From positions 1 through 62,313 of the forward strand of contig CALEKY010000068.1 in NCBI GenBank assembly GCA_937902995.1: 62,313 bases of DNA, written 5' to 3'. This DNA comes from an uncultured Sinobacteraceae bacterium (GTDB taxonomy: Bacteria; Pseudomonadota; Gammaproteobacteria; Steroidobacterales; Steroidobacteraceae). The notes below the pieces were generated by a model that was not told the DNA's origin, made no database searches, and saw nothing but the letters and a program-made list of their open reading frames with translations. Made by a program: the position numbers and the translations under genes. Positions within the stretch are counted from its first letter, which is position 1. Each line of letters begins with the position of its first letter. This document shows, one piece after another, positions 32,350 to 41,026 of this stretch.

Positions 32350-33468
32350 GCGAGCGCGACGCGGCAGCATTCGCGTGCCCGCGGGCACTTGCTGCGTGAT
32401 GCAATGAATGTTGCCGCCCCCGAGCAGAATCTCCCGCGATCGCACCCCGATCACCCGCCGTTCCGGAAAGATCTTCTTGAGTTGACGTGCCGCTTGCTTG
32501 TCGCGCCTCGGATCGAGCAGCGGCATGACGATGGCCGAATTGGCGATGTAGAAGTTCACGTATGAACCCGCGAGCCGCTCGCCGGCCGGTCGCGGCTGAA
32601 CGCCTTCTTCGGCGTCGACGTGTAACGCCTCTTCTTTCGTTCGAAACAGCGGTCCCGGATGCACGAGCTTGTGAACCTTCAAGCGGCGACCGCGTGCATC
32701 GCGCGCCTCCATCAGCCGCTCGTAAGCATCGCGCGAAACCCGATATTGCGGATCGCGCTTGTTGTCGGTCCACGTGAGGATCACTTCTCCCGGCCGCGCG
32801 AAACAGCACAAGTTGTCGATGTGTCCGTCCGTCTCGTCGTTGACGACGCCTTCGCCGAGCCAGATCACGTTCGTCACGCCGAGATATTCGTGCAGCAGGA
32901 TCTCGAGCTGGCCCTTGTCGAGACCCGGATTGCGGTTCGGATTCAGCAGACATTGCTCCGTCGTGAGCAACGTACCCTCGCCGTCGACATGAATCGCGCC
33001 GCCTTCCATGACGAATGGCGCACGATAGCGATCGCAGCCTTCGATCTCGCACACTTTGCGCGCCACGAGATCGTCCTGATCCCACGGGAAATACAACCCG
33101 CCGTTCAGCCCGCCCCATGCGTTGAATTGCCAATCCACCCCGCGCACGACGCCGTCCGCGTTCTTCACGAACGTCGGTCCCACATCGCGCATCCAAGCAT
33201 CGTCGCTCGACAGCTCCACGACACGTACGGCATCGGGAAGCATCGAGCGCGCGTGCACGAACTGGCGCGAGGAAACGCCGACGGTCACGGGCTCGCTGGT
33301 GGCGATGGCCGTCGCGACGGAGGCAAACGCCTCCTGCGCCGGTTTCGCGCCGAGCCGCCAGTTGCTCGGCCGCTCAGGCCAAAGCATCCAGCAGCCCGCG
33401 TGCGGCTCGAACTCGCCAGGCATGCGAAAACCGTCGGCGGCAGGTGTCGTTTCCAGAAGGCGCGTCAT
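32341..33468 (-). CDS. aguA: Agmatine deiminase
   Basis: 375 residues, family length. Signatures: PHAGCWMLWPERPSNWRLGA, DDAWMRDVGPTFV, NAWGGLNGGLYFPWDQDD, EGGAIHVDGEGTLLTTEQCL, DETDGHIDN and the catalytic Cys in GGGNIHCITQQVP. It hydrolyses agmatine to N-carbamoylputrescine and ammonia in the cytoplasm. Its partner AguB is encoded about 21 kb away at 55111-55980 and feeds the putrescine pathway in this window. Confidence 0.97.
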   Translation of the reverse strand: MTRLLETTPAADGFRMPGEFEPHAGCWMLWPERPSNWRLGAKPAQEAFASVATAIATSEPVTVGVSSRQFVHARSMLPDAVRVVELSSDDAWMRDVGPTFVKNADGVVRGVDWQFNAWGGLNGGLYFPWDQDDLVARKVCEIEGCDRYRAPFVMEGGAIHVDGEGTLLTTEQCLLNPNRNPGLDKGQLEILLHEYLGVTNVIWLGEGVVNDETDGHIDNLCCFARPGEVILTWTDNKRDPQYRVSRDAYERLMEARDARGRRLKVHKLVHPGPLFRTKEEALHVDAEEGVQPRPAGERLAGSYVNFYIANSAIVMPLLDPRRDKQAARQLKKIFPERRVIGVRSREILLGGGNIHCITQQVPAGTRMLPRRARSA

Positions 33469-33505
33469 CCGATCATCGTACAGTCTTTACAGCTCCGAAG
33501 GCGCG

Positions 33506-33524
33506 CCTGGCATCACATGCCAGG
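33506..33524. other. Hairpin CCTGGCAT-CAC-ATGCCAGG
   Basis: Perfect 8-bp stem with a 3-base loop, between the NTF2-like stop and the aguA start on the minus strand. No T-run follows, so it may be a weak terminator or leader hairpin. Confidence 0.35.
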
Positions 33525-33540
33525 GTCAGGCTTCCTGGCG

Positions 33541-33963
33541 CTACTCAGATGAGTCGTCCGGCTCGCTCCACAACACGCGCCGCAAGACCGAGCAGATCTT
33601 CCAATTCCGTTCGCGGTACTCGAATCCGAGCAGGAACTGACAATGCGTCGTGGACGTCGGTGCGCCTTCGCGGCGCCGCAGAATCATCGCCGAAAGCCGC
33701 GCGGTCGCACTGGTGCCGTTGATGTAAACCTCGACATTGCCCGTCAGGTGCTGCGTGCGCACGTCCTCGAGCGCGGCGCGCTGCGATTCGACGAGCTCGC
33801 GACGCGGCAACGACTCGGGCAGTCGTCCGTGCGGCTCCGAGAAATCGGTGTACACGGATTCCGCCAGGCATTCGCTGAGCTCATCCCAAGCCTTTGCATC
33901 GAGGCAATTCGCGAACCGTGCGATCAACCTACGAACCGCCAGTTCAGCTTCGCCGGGCGTCAT
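33541..33963 (-). CDS. SnoaL/NTF2-like protein
   Basis: 140 residues, the size of a single NTF2-like cone fold. Key parts: LIARFANCLDAKAWDELSEC (helix and start of pocket), HLTGNVEVYINGTSATARLS and HCQFLLGFEYRERNWKICSV (beta strands). Such proteins act as small-molecule isomerases or dehydratases or as binding proteins; nothing visible fixes a substrate. It overlaps the upstream GNAT gene by 20 bases, so they are co-expressed. Confidence 0.8.
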   Translation of the reverse strand: MTPGEAELAVRRLIARFANCLDAKAWDELSECLAESVYTDFSEPHGRLPESLPRRELVESQRAALEDVRTQHLTGNVEVYINGTSATARLSAMILRRREGAPTSTTHCQFLLGFEYRERNWKICSVLRRVLWSEPDDSSE

Positions 33964-34483
33964 GTCCGTCCTCGCAAGAGAGATTCAGTGCGAACAAGCA
34001 GAGCGGCTCCGGATCGCCAGGAATTTGGATTTCACGCTCCAACTGCATACCCAATTTGCCCAGAAGCTTCTGCGACGCTCGGTTGTCGTGAGTCGTGATC
34101 GCCAGCAAACGCGGCAGGCCGAGCGCTCTCGCATGCGCGCGCGTGGCTGCAGCGGCTTCCATTGCATACCCCTGTTCTGTGTAACGCTCCAGCAGGGCAA
34201 AACCGATATCCGCGAACTCGAGCGTATCCCGCTTGACGAGCCCGCATGTGCCGATGGCCGTCGCATCTTGCTTGCGCTCGATCAGATACAAGCCGAATCC
34301 GCAACGTTCGTACATGTCGAGCGGTCCGGTCTGCAAATAGGCACGTGCATCGTCCAGCGTCCTGATGTTCCGGTCGCCGATATAGCGGATCCACGCGGGC
34401 TCGTTCACGAGCTCGAGTATGAAAGCTGCATCGTCGAGCGTGAAGCGGCGTAAGAGCAAGCGCTCGGTTTCGAAGACTGTCAC
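33944..34483 (-). CDS. GNAT acetyltransferase (RimJ/RimL-like)
   Basis: 179 residues from GTG 34483, chosen because GGAGGG lies 8 bases upstream and the family start TVFETERLLLRRFTLDDAAF follows directly. The acetyl-CoA site region is IGFALLERYTEQGYAMEAAA, with GYA in place of the usual R/Q-x-x-G-x-G/A arrangement. The C-terminal QKLLGKLGMQLEREIQIPGD is typical. It likely acetylates an amino group on a small molecule or protein N-terminus. Overlaps the NTF2-like gene. Confidence 0.9.
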   Translation of the reverse strand: MTVFETERLLLRRFTLDDAAFILELVNEPAWIRYIGDRNIRTLDDARAYLQTGPLDMYERCGFGLYLIERKQDATAIGTCGLVKRDTLEFADIGFALLERYTEQGYAMEAAAATRAHARALGLPRLLAITTHDNRASQKLLGKLGMQLEREIQIPGDPEPLCLFALNLSCEDGHDARRS

Positions 34484-34607
34484 GCTCGAATCCCTCCGCC
34501 GGCGTCTGCTTGCCCCGAAGCGACTGCACAAGAATGGTGCCGGCTTCGCATTTCATTGCGATACGGCCCGCGCGCGTAAACGAACAGCATCGGATCGCGC
34601 GCGGATC

Positions 34608-35138
34608 TTAGAGGATGATCCGCGAATACGACATCGCTTCGTGCGCGTCGCCGGGCTCGAGGTTCGGAAACGTCAACGTCCTCGGCGCCTGCCCCATCGC
34701 AATGAACGAACATTTCTCCAAAACGCGCATCGATGCCGTGTTCGCAACATGCACCTGCGCATAGAGCTGTTCGATCCCGAGCCGTGCAGCAACGGCAACC
34801 ATCGCATGCAGTGCTTCGGTAGCGTAGCCGTGTCCCCACGCATCCTTCGCCAGCACGTATCCGGTCATCGCGCGGCGAGGGCTCTCGATCGCAAGGCCGG
34901 TGCTGCCGAGCAGATACCCCGTCGTGCGCAGCTCGATTACGTACGGACCCGTGCCCCACTGCTCCCAACAGGCGTCGCTGAATTCGACGAACTCGCGCGT
35001 GTCCGCGACCGACCGATGCCGCGGCCATCCCAGATAGCGCGTCACCTCCCGATCGCACGCGTAACGGACGAAGATCGCCTCGCTGTCCGCCAAGGCAGGC
35101 CGGCGCAGCACGAGACGCTCGGTGAGGAAAGTTTCCAT
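34608..35138 (-). CDS. GNAT acetyltransferase (RimJ/RimL-like)
   Basis: 176 residues. METFLTERLVLRRPALADSE opens the domain, and GYVLAKDAWGHGYATEALHA carries the acetyl-CoA loop (W-G-H-G-Y-A). NTASMRVLEKCSFIAMGQAP is the usual C-terminal block. It is distinct from the neighbouring GNAT and not a recent tandem copy. It lies 124 bases upstream of that gene on the same strand. Substrate unknown. Confidence 0.9.
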   Translation of the reverse strand: METFLTERLVLRRPALADSEAIFVRYACDREVTRYLGWPRHRSVADTREFVEFSDACWEQWGTGPYVIELRTTGYLLGSTGLAIESPRRAMTGYVLAKDAWGHGYATEALHAMVAVAARLGIEQLYAQVHVANTASMRVLEKCSFIAMGQAPRTLTFPNLEPGDAHEAMSYSRIIL

Positions 35139-35238
35139 GGGTCCGCTCGCAAACTTCCGAAGCCGACGCTAGGGCGGCCCGGAATCCGCGTCAATCCAGA
35201 TGGATCGCCGCATCGAGCGAGCGCGTACAATTGGCTTC

Positions 35239-35925
35239 ATGAGACTGTTGCTGATCGAGGATCACCACGACATCGCCGCAAACATCGCCGAGTACTTCGA
35301 GGCGCAGGGCGACACGGTCGCGCACGCAGTTGACGGAGAAACCGGCCTTGCGATGGCCGAGCGCGAGCCGTACGACGCGATCGTGCTGGATCTAATGCTG
35401 CCCGGAATCGACGGCATCGCCGTGTGCCGCCAACTTCGGCAGTCGATCGGAGAGCGCATTCCCATCCTGATTTTGACGGCTAAAGACCTGATTGCGGACA
35501 AGGTCATAGGTTTCGAAGCCGGCGCGGACGATTATCTGGTCAAGCCGTTCTCGCTCGCCGAGCTCCACGTCCGTTTGAAGGCGCTGCTACGTCGCGCACA
35601 GCCGCAAGAAGCGCAGCGCACGCTCACGGTGGGCGATTTGAAGTTCGATCTCGATACGCTCGAGGCCGAGCGCGGCGGCGTGCCCGTGAAGCTCAATCCG
35701 ACGACGCGCCGCATTCTCGTCATGCTGATGCAGAACGCAAATCGCGTCGTCACCCGCGCAGAGCTCGAAAAAGAGCTCTGGGGCGACAATCCGCCGCAAG
35801 GCGATTTCCTGCGCGCCCACATGCACGCGCTGCGCGCGGCGATCGACAAGAATTTCCCCGTGAAACTCCTGCATACCGTCCATGGCATCGGCTATCGCAT
35901 CGCGGTGGACCCGTCTCGTTCGTAA
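35239..35925 (+). CDS. OmpR/PhoB-family response regulator
   Basis: 228 residues from ATG 35239, the normal start MRLLLIEDHHDIAANIAEYF. Receiver: acidic pair ED, phospho-acceptor Asp in AIVLDLMLPGIDGIAV, Thr in LILTAKD and Lys in ADDYLVKPFSLAEL. The C-terminal winged helix has ELEKELWGDNPPQGDFLRAH and LLHTVHGIGYRI. It is translated with the kinase gene, which it overlaps by 44 bases. The target genes are not evident; the divergent GNAT genes are possible. Confidence 0.96.
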   Translation: MRLLLIEDHHDIAANIAEYFEAQGDTVAHAVDGETGLAMAEREPYDAIVLDLMLPGIDGIAVCRQLRQSIGERIPILILTAKDLIADKVIGFEAGADDYLVKPFSLAELHVRLKALLRRAQPQEAQRTLTVGDLKFDLDTLEAERGGVPVKLNPTTRRILVMLMQNANRVVTRAELEKELWGDNPPQGDFLRAHMHALRAAIDKNFPVKLLHTVHGIGYRIAVDPSRS

Positions 35926-37180
35926 CCTGCAAGCGTGGCTTGCGCAGCTGAGTCTGCGGGCACGCATTGCGGGAACGACGGTGGCGTTGATCGCACTGGC
36001 GGGCATCGTGCTCGGCGCCTGGGCGTATCAAGCCGACGAGCGATTGAAACACAACATCACGTTCGACCTGCTGTCCGAGGAGCTCACGCACTTCGAACAA
36101 CGCATGCGCGTGGACCGCGGTGCCGAACCGTTGCGCTCGGCGCGCCTGCGCATCTACCGATCGAGCGATCTCGCAGAGTTGCCGCGCCACATCGCCATGC
36201 TCCAGCCCGGTACGATGCATCGAGTCCGGTCGCAAGGCCGCCTGCTCGACGTGCTCGTCCGCGACGGCGATTTCGGTCGCTTGTACATCACCTACGACGT
36301 CACTGCGTACGTCCGTCAGGAGCGCATCGCCATCGCCGTCCTCGCGGTCGGTGTCGTCACGATCGTTGGGCTTGCGGGATTTGCCGCCTTCGGCATCTCG
36401 CGCCGTCTCGTCGAACCGATCAATGCGCTCGCCGATCGACTCACGCAGATCGATCCTGGCGAACGTCACGTGCGCATCGGCGCGCAGTTCGCCGGCAACG
36501 AGCTCGAACCGATCGCCCGCTCGATCGACACGTTCATGGAACGGCTGGACGGATTCGTCGAGCGCGAGCAATCGTTCACGGCAACGGCGAGCCACGAATT
36601 GCGAACGCCGCTTGCGGTCATTCGCGGTGCAGTGGAAATTTTGGAATCGCAAACTGCAGAGCGGCCTGGCGCAGCCAAAGCTTTGGCGCGGATACAACGC
36701 GCGGTCAGGGAAATGTCCGAATTCACGGACGCGCTGCTCACATTGTCGCGCGAAGATTCTCCGGCCAGCGCCAGCAGCGCCGAATGCGACGTTGCCTCCG
36801 TGCTCGTCAAAACCGTCGAAGATCAGCACCACGTGCAGCCGACGAAACGAATCGGCTTGCAGATTCCGGAGGAAGAGGCACTACGCGTCGCGGCGCCGGA
36901 AAGCATGGTGGCCATGGTCATCGGAAATTTGGTGCGTAACGCGCTCCAGCACGGCACGGGCGATGAGGTGATCTGCCGCCTGCAAGGCCGGGAGTTGACC
37001 GTTTCGAACGCCGGTGCGCTCCCCGAAGAACGTCTGAATGCCAGTACCAAGCGATTTACGACGCATCCCCGAGGCCATGGCATGGGGCTTTACCTGGTGC
37101 GCCGCATTTGCGAGCGCTATCGCTGGGCATTCCGGCTCGAGAACACCGAAAGCGGCGTTCTGGTTACGGTCGGATTCTGA
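35882..37180 (+). CDS. Sensor histidine kinase
   Basis: 432 residues. Two membrane helices (IAGTTVALIALAGIVLGAWA near 30-50 and IAIAVLAVGVVTIVGLAGFAAF near 142-165) flank a periplasmic sensor of about 90 residues. HAMP-like region ISRRLVEPINALADRL, phospho-acceptor SHELRTPLAVIRGAVEILES, N-box NLVRNALQHGTG and G-box GHGMGLYLVRRICERY. The middle ATP-binding D-box is reduced to LTVSNAGALPEE. It is the partner of the adjacent regulator. The signal is unknown. Confidence 0.95.
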   Translation: MASAIASRWTRLVRNLQAWLAQLSLRARIAGTTVALIALAGIVLGAWAYQADERLKHNITFDLLSEELTHFEQRMRVDRGAEPLRSARLRIYRSSDLAELPRHIAMLQPGTMHRVRSQGRLLDVLVRDGDFGRLYITYDVTAYVRQERIAIAVLAVGVVTIVGLAGFAAFGISRRLVEPINALADRLTQIDPGERHVRIGAQFAGNELEPIARSIDTFMERLDGFVEREQSFTATASHELRTPLAVIRGAVEILESQTAERPGAAKALARIQRAVREMSEFTDALLTLSREDSPASASSAECDVASVLVKTVEDQHHVQPTKRIGLQIPEEEALRVAAPESMVAMVIGNLVRNALQHGTGDEVICRLQGRELTVSNAGALPEERLNASTKRFTTHPRGHGMGLYLVRRICERYRWAFRLENTESGVLVTVGF

Positions 37181-37331
37181 CGTACTTTGACAAATCTGCG
37201 CGCGGAACGGGTTTTCGCTGCGCGCAAGATCGCCGCTACGAACCGTTCGCAGTCCCATCGATTCCCCCGCGCTGTGATAGCATTCCGCACCCCAAAACTG
37301 CCGGTTGTTTCGGATCATTACGGAGTCGTCG

Positions 37332-38633
37332 ATGTCGACAGCACTCAAGCTCAACGTGCCCCCTCAGGGCCAGAAAATCACCATTCAAAACGGGAAACTC
37401 GTCGTTCCCGATAACCCGATCATTCCCTTCATCGAAGGCGACGGCACCGGCCCGGACATCTGGCGCGCCTCCGTCCGCGTCTTGGATGCGGCGGTAGAAA
37501 AGGCCTACAACGGCAAGCGCAAGATCCATTGGATGGAGGTGTATGCGGGTCAGAAATCGAACGATTTGTTCAATACCTGGCTGCCCGATGAGACCGTCGC
37601 GGCTTGCCGCGACTACCTGGTTTCGATCAAAGGTCCGCTCACGACGCCGGTCGGCGGCGGCATCCGTTCCCTGAACGTTGCGCTTCGCCAACTCCTCGAC
37701 CTGTACGTGTGCTTGCGCCCTGTGCGTTGGTTCAAGGGCGTGCCCTCGCCCGTCAAGACGCCCGAGAAGGTCGACATGGTGATCTTCCGCGAGAACACCG
37801 AGGACATTTACGCGGGCATCGAATTCGAAGCAGGTTCGCCGGAGAACAAGAAGTTCCTCGAGCTGTTCCAGCAGGCGTTCCCGAAGTACTACGCGAAGAT
37901 TCGCTTCCCGAACACTTCCGGCATCGGCATCAAGCCTGTGTCGCAGGAAGGCACGGAGCGTCTGTTCCGCGCCGCCATCGAGTACGCGATCGCCAACAAG
38001 CGCAAGAGCGTCACGATCGTGCACAAGGGCAACATCATGAAGTTCACGGAAGGCGCCTTCCGTAACTGGTCGTATGCACTCGCCGAGCGCGAGTACGGCG
38101 ACAAGGTCTACACGTGGGAACAGTGGGAGCGCACGAAGGCCGAGAAGGGCGAAAAGGCTGCGAACGAAGAGCAGGATGCAGCAAAGAAGGCCGGCAAGAT
38201 CATCATCAAGGATGCGATTGCCGACATCACGCTGCAGCAGGTGTTGACGCGTCCCGACGAGTTCGACGTGATCGCCACGATGAACTTGAACGGCGACTAT
38301 CTGTCCGACGCGCTCGCTGCCCAGGTCGGCGGCATCGGCATTGCGCCGGGCGGCAACATCAACTACGCGACTGGTCATGCCGTGTTCGAAGCGACCCACG
38401 GAACCGCGCCGAAGTACGCAAACCTCGACAAGGTGAATCCGGGTTCGGTGATTCTGTCGGGCGAGATGATGCTGCGTTACATGGGTTGGACCGAGGCTGC
38501 CGACGCGATCATCGCCGCCATGGACAAGACCATCGGTCAGAAGACCGTGACCTACGACTTCGCCCGTCTCATGGAAGGCGCGAAAGAGGTGAAGTGCAGC
38601 GAGTTCGGAGATGCGCTGATCAAGAACCTGTGA
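37332..38633 (+). CDS. icd: NADP-dependent isocitrate dehydrogenase
   Basis: 433 residues from ATG 37332. Active-site and fold motifs: IPFIEGDGTGPDIW, GGGIRSLNVALRQ, VIFRENTEDIYAGIE, NLNGDYLSDALAAQVGG and HGTAPKYANLDKVNPGS. Lys-Tyr in PKY marks NADP preference. The serine of RSLNVALRQ falls at residue 113, the position phosphorylated by AceK in E. coli. It makes 2-oxoglutarate in the TCA cycle. AceK is encoded next on the same strand. Confidence 0.98.
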   Translation: MSTALKLNVPPQGQKITIQNGKLVVPDNPIIPFIEGDGTGPDIWRASVRVLDAAVEKAYNGKRKIHWMEVYAGQKSNDLFNTWLPDETVAACRDYLVSIKGPLTTPVGGGIRSLNVALRQLLDLYVCLRPVRWFKGVPSPVKTPEKVDMVIFRENTEDIYAGIEFEAGSPENKKFLELFQQAFPKYYAKIRFPNTSGIGIKPVSQEGTERLFRAAIEYAIANKRKSVTIVHKGNIMKFTEGAFRNWSYALAEREYGDKVYTWEQWERTKAEKGEKAANEEQDAAKKAGKIIIKDAIADITLQQVLTRPDEFDVIATMNLNGDYLSDALAAQVGGIGIAPGGNINYATGHAVFEATHGTAPKYANLDKVNPGSVILSGEMMLRYMGWTEAADAIIAAMDKTIGQKTVTYDFARLMEGAKEVKCSEFGDALIKNL

Positions 38634-38650
38634 CCCAGTCACAGGTTCCC

Positions 38651-38681
38651 AGGCTGAAGCCCGTAGGCTGTAGGCTGAAGG
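38651..38681 (+). repeat. Intergenic repeat family A copy
   Basis: AGGCTGAAGCCCGTAGGCTG then TAGGCTGAAGG between the icd stop and its terminator. Confidence 0.6.
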
Positions 38682-38689
38682 AAAAAATG

Positions 38690-38716
38690 CGGGGCGCTTC
38701 GGCGCCCCGTTCTTTT
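38690..38716 (+). terminator. UUCG-tetraloop terminator of icd
   Basis: CGGGGCGC (38690-38697), TTCG, GCGCCCCG (38702-38709), then TTCTTTTT. A strong canonical rho-independent terminator. aceK would therefore need readthrough or its own promoter in 38717-38930. Confidence 0.9.
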
Positions 38717-38900
38717 TCGGGCTCTGTGCGCTGGGCGCTGGACTTGAGCACCGCACAGTTTGACCGTACCCCGTAGCCCTTTAGCCAATTCTCAATTCTC
38801 CGCTCGGACGATGAGGCCGTCGCCCGCATCGGCGCTCGCCGCACCAATGACTGAATTCCAATTCTCGATTCTTCCAACGCGCGCCGCGCGCATTTCTGAC

Positions 38901-38915
38901 CAGTGCCCAGCGCCC
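38901..38915 (+). repeat. Intergenic repeat family B (CAGTGCCCAGCGCCC)
   Basis: An exact copy of the unit also found at 51748-51762. Related or inverted copies are at 38729, 55990 and 56150. It lies just before aceK. Confidence 0.6.
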
Positions 38916-38939
38916 TTAAAGTTCGGCTAGGCTATGCAT

Positions 38940-40730
38940 ATGACCCTCCCGCCTCCACCCTCCAGCCTCCAGCCCACAGCCTCGACCAGCGCGTCTCGGG
39001 ATGCGCTCGTGGAAGATTGCGCCGTCACGCTCGTCAAGGCGTTCGAGCAATACAACACAGAGTTTCGCGCGATCACCCGCCGGGCGCCGCAGCGGTTCGA
39101 ATCCCGGGATTGGCGGGGAAGTCTTCGCGACGCCGTCGAGCGCATCGAGCTGTACGACCACAGCGTGAACCGCGCCGTCGCGCAAATGCGCGACAAGCTC
39201 GGCGAGGACGTCCATGAGCGGGCCGTGTGGAGCAGCATCAAACGGCGGTTTGCCGAGTTGATTTCCTCGCTTCCCGATCAGGAATTCGACAAGACCTTCT
39301 TCAACTCCGTCACGCGGCGAACATTCGGCACGGTTGGCGTCGATCCTGCGGTCGAGTTCATCGCGCTCGACCTGGACCCGATCAGCTCGATCAAGACGCC
39401 GATCGACACCAACGTGTACGTGAACCGCGGCTCGCTCGAGCTGTTGTTCGAGGAAGTGCTCGCGGACTTCCGATTCCGCACGCCGTACGTCGATTTCGAT
39501 CGCAGCGTACGCATCATCACGAACGAGGTTCGCGCGCTTTGCGAGGAGTACGCCGATTCGTCGAAGCAGCCGCTGCAAGTCGAGCAGGTCGAATTCATCC
39601 GCACGGTGTTCTTCCAGATGACGCGCGCCTACGTCATCGGGCGCATTTCCGGCAAGAACTGGATGCGGCCGTTCGTGATCGCGCTGAAGAACTCTGAGAG
39701 CGGCGTCGTCATCGACGCGGTCATGATGGACGAGAGCAGCGTGAGCATTCTGTTCAGCTTCACGCGCTCGTATTTCCATGCCGACTTGCCGCATGTCGGC
39801 CAAGCCGTCGTCTTCTTGAAATCGATCCTGCCGCGCAAGCCCGTCAGCGAGCTGTACACAGTGCTCGGTCGCGCCAAGCAAGGCAAGACGGAGCGATACC
39901 GCGAGCTGTTCCGGCATCTGCAGCAAAGCGACGATCATTTCGTGCACGCGCCGGGCGATCGGGGGCTCGTGATGATCTGTTTCACGCTGCCCTCCTTCGA
40001 CGTGGTGTTCAAGATCATCCGCGACCGGTTCGCGTATCCCAAGAACGTGCTGCGCGAGGAAGTGCTGCAGAAATACGAGCTCGTGTTCAAGCACGACCGC
40101 GCGGGCCGGCTCGTCGATGCGCAGGAATTCAAGCGGCTCAAGTTCCCGAAGAAGCGTTTCTCCGAGGCGCTGCTCGAAGAGCTCCGCACCGAAGCGGCGA
40201 ACACGGTCCATTTCGAGGACGACGAGATCATCATCGATCACCTGTACATCGAGCGGCGCTTGACGCCCCTCAATCTGTACATCCGCAACGCGACGCGCGA
40301 GGAAGCCGAACGCGCGGTGATCGATTACGGTCAGTGTATTCGCGATCTGGCCGTGACCAACATTTTTGCCGGCGATCTCTTGCTCAAGAACTTCGGCGTC
40401 ACCCGGCACGGCCGCGTCATCTTCTACGACTACGACGAGCTGTGCCTGGTCACCGATTGCCGGTTCAGGGACATGCCGAAGGCACAGTTCGAAGAAGACG
40501 AAATGCGCGCCGAAGCTTGGTTCCACGTCAACGAGAACGACGTGTTCCCCGAGACATTCATTCAATTCCTCGGCTTCGATGCGCACCTCAAGGAAGTGTT
40601 CCTACGGGTGCATGGCGAGCTGTTGACCGCCAAGTGGTGGCGGGACATTCAGCGGCGGCTGCAGGAAGGCGATGTGCTCGAAGTGCTGCCCTACCATCGC
40701 CATCGCGTGCGCGTTCTGAGCAGCTTGTAA
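38940..40730 (+). CDS. aceK: Isocitrate dehydrogenase kinase/phosphatase
   Basis: 596 residues from ATG 38940, with AGG at 8 bases; ATG 38934 is also in frame. The first 20 residues are Pro/Ser-rich and coded by CCTCCAGCCT-type repeat DNA, absent from the family. Conserved similarity starts at LVEDCAVTLVKAFEQYNTEF and continues through ELYDHSVNRAVAQMRDKLGE, FFNSVTRRTFGTVGVDP, NVLREEVLQKYELVFKHDRA and the kinase-like NIFAGDLLLKNFGVTRHGRV IFYDYDE segment. It switches Icd off and on to divert carbon to the glyoxylate bypass. No aceA or aceB is in the window. Confidence 0.96.
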   Translation: MTLPPPPSSLQPTASTSASRDALVEDCAVTLVKAFEQYNTEFRAITRRAPQRFESRDWRGSLRDAVERIELYDHSVNRAVAQMRDKLGEDVHERAVWSSIKRRFAELISSLPDQEFDKTFFNSVTRRTFGTVGVDPAVEFIALDLDPISSIKTPIDTNVYVNRGSLELLFEEVLADFRFRTPYVDFDRSVRIITNEVRALCEEYADSSKQPLQVEQVEFIRTVFFQMTRAYVIGRISGKNWMRPFVIALKNSESGVVIDAVMMDESSVSILFSFTRSYFHADLPHVGQAVVFLKSILPRKPVSELYTVLGRAKQGKTERYRELFRHLQQSDDHFVHAPGDRGLVMICFTLPSFDVVFKIIRDRFAYPKNVLREEVLQKYELVFKHDRAGRLVDAQEFKRLKFPKKRFSEALLEELRTEAANTVHFEDDEIIIDHLYIERRLTPLNLYIRNATREEAERAVIDYGQCIRDLAVTNIFAGDLLLKNFGVTRHGRVIFYDYDELCLVTDCRFRDMPKAQFEEDEMRAEAWFHVNENDVFPETFIQFLGFDAHLKEVFLRVHGELLTAKWWRDIQRRLQEGDVLEVLPYHRHRVRVLSSL

Positions 40731-40734
40731 GCCG

Positions 40735-40935
40735 TCAACGCCTGAACAGCCACATCAGCAGCGACAGCACGAGACTGACCAGAATCATCGTCGTGATCGG
40801 GAAAAAGAACTTGAATCCCGGACGATCGACGACGATGTCTCCTGGCAACCGGCCGAGCGGCAGCTTCGACAGCCATGGCCAGGCAAGTCCGATGAGAACG
40901 AACAAAGCACCGATGACAATGAATACGCGTTGCAT
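40735..40935 (-). CDS. DUF2905 small membrane protein
   Basis: 66 residues: helix 1 MQRVFIVIGALFVLIGLAWP, linker WLSKLPLGRLPGDIVVDRPG, helix 2 FFFPITTMILVSLVLSLLMW. The central PLGRLPGDI motif and two-helix layout are characteristic of DUF2905. Inner membrane, function unknown. It is convergent with aceK, 4 bases apart. Confidence 0.88.
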   Translation of the reverse strand: MQRVFIVIGALFVLIGLAWPWLSKLPLGRLPGDIVVDRPGFKFFFPITTMILVSLVLSLLMWLFRR

Positions 40936-41026
40936 GAGCGCTCTGGTTTTCTCTCCGATCTCTCGATGCAGTTTCTTGACGCCGGCCGCGTAGCGGGAGT
41001 TCCGCTGCCCTTCGAGCGCAACCGAC

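Noticed and set aside
37181..37331. A sigma-70 promoter for icd
   Set aside because: TTGACA occurs near 37188 and GATAGCAT near 37276, but their spacing does not fit one promoter, so I did not call it.
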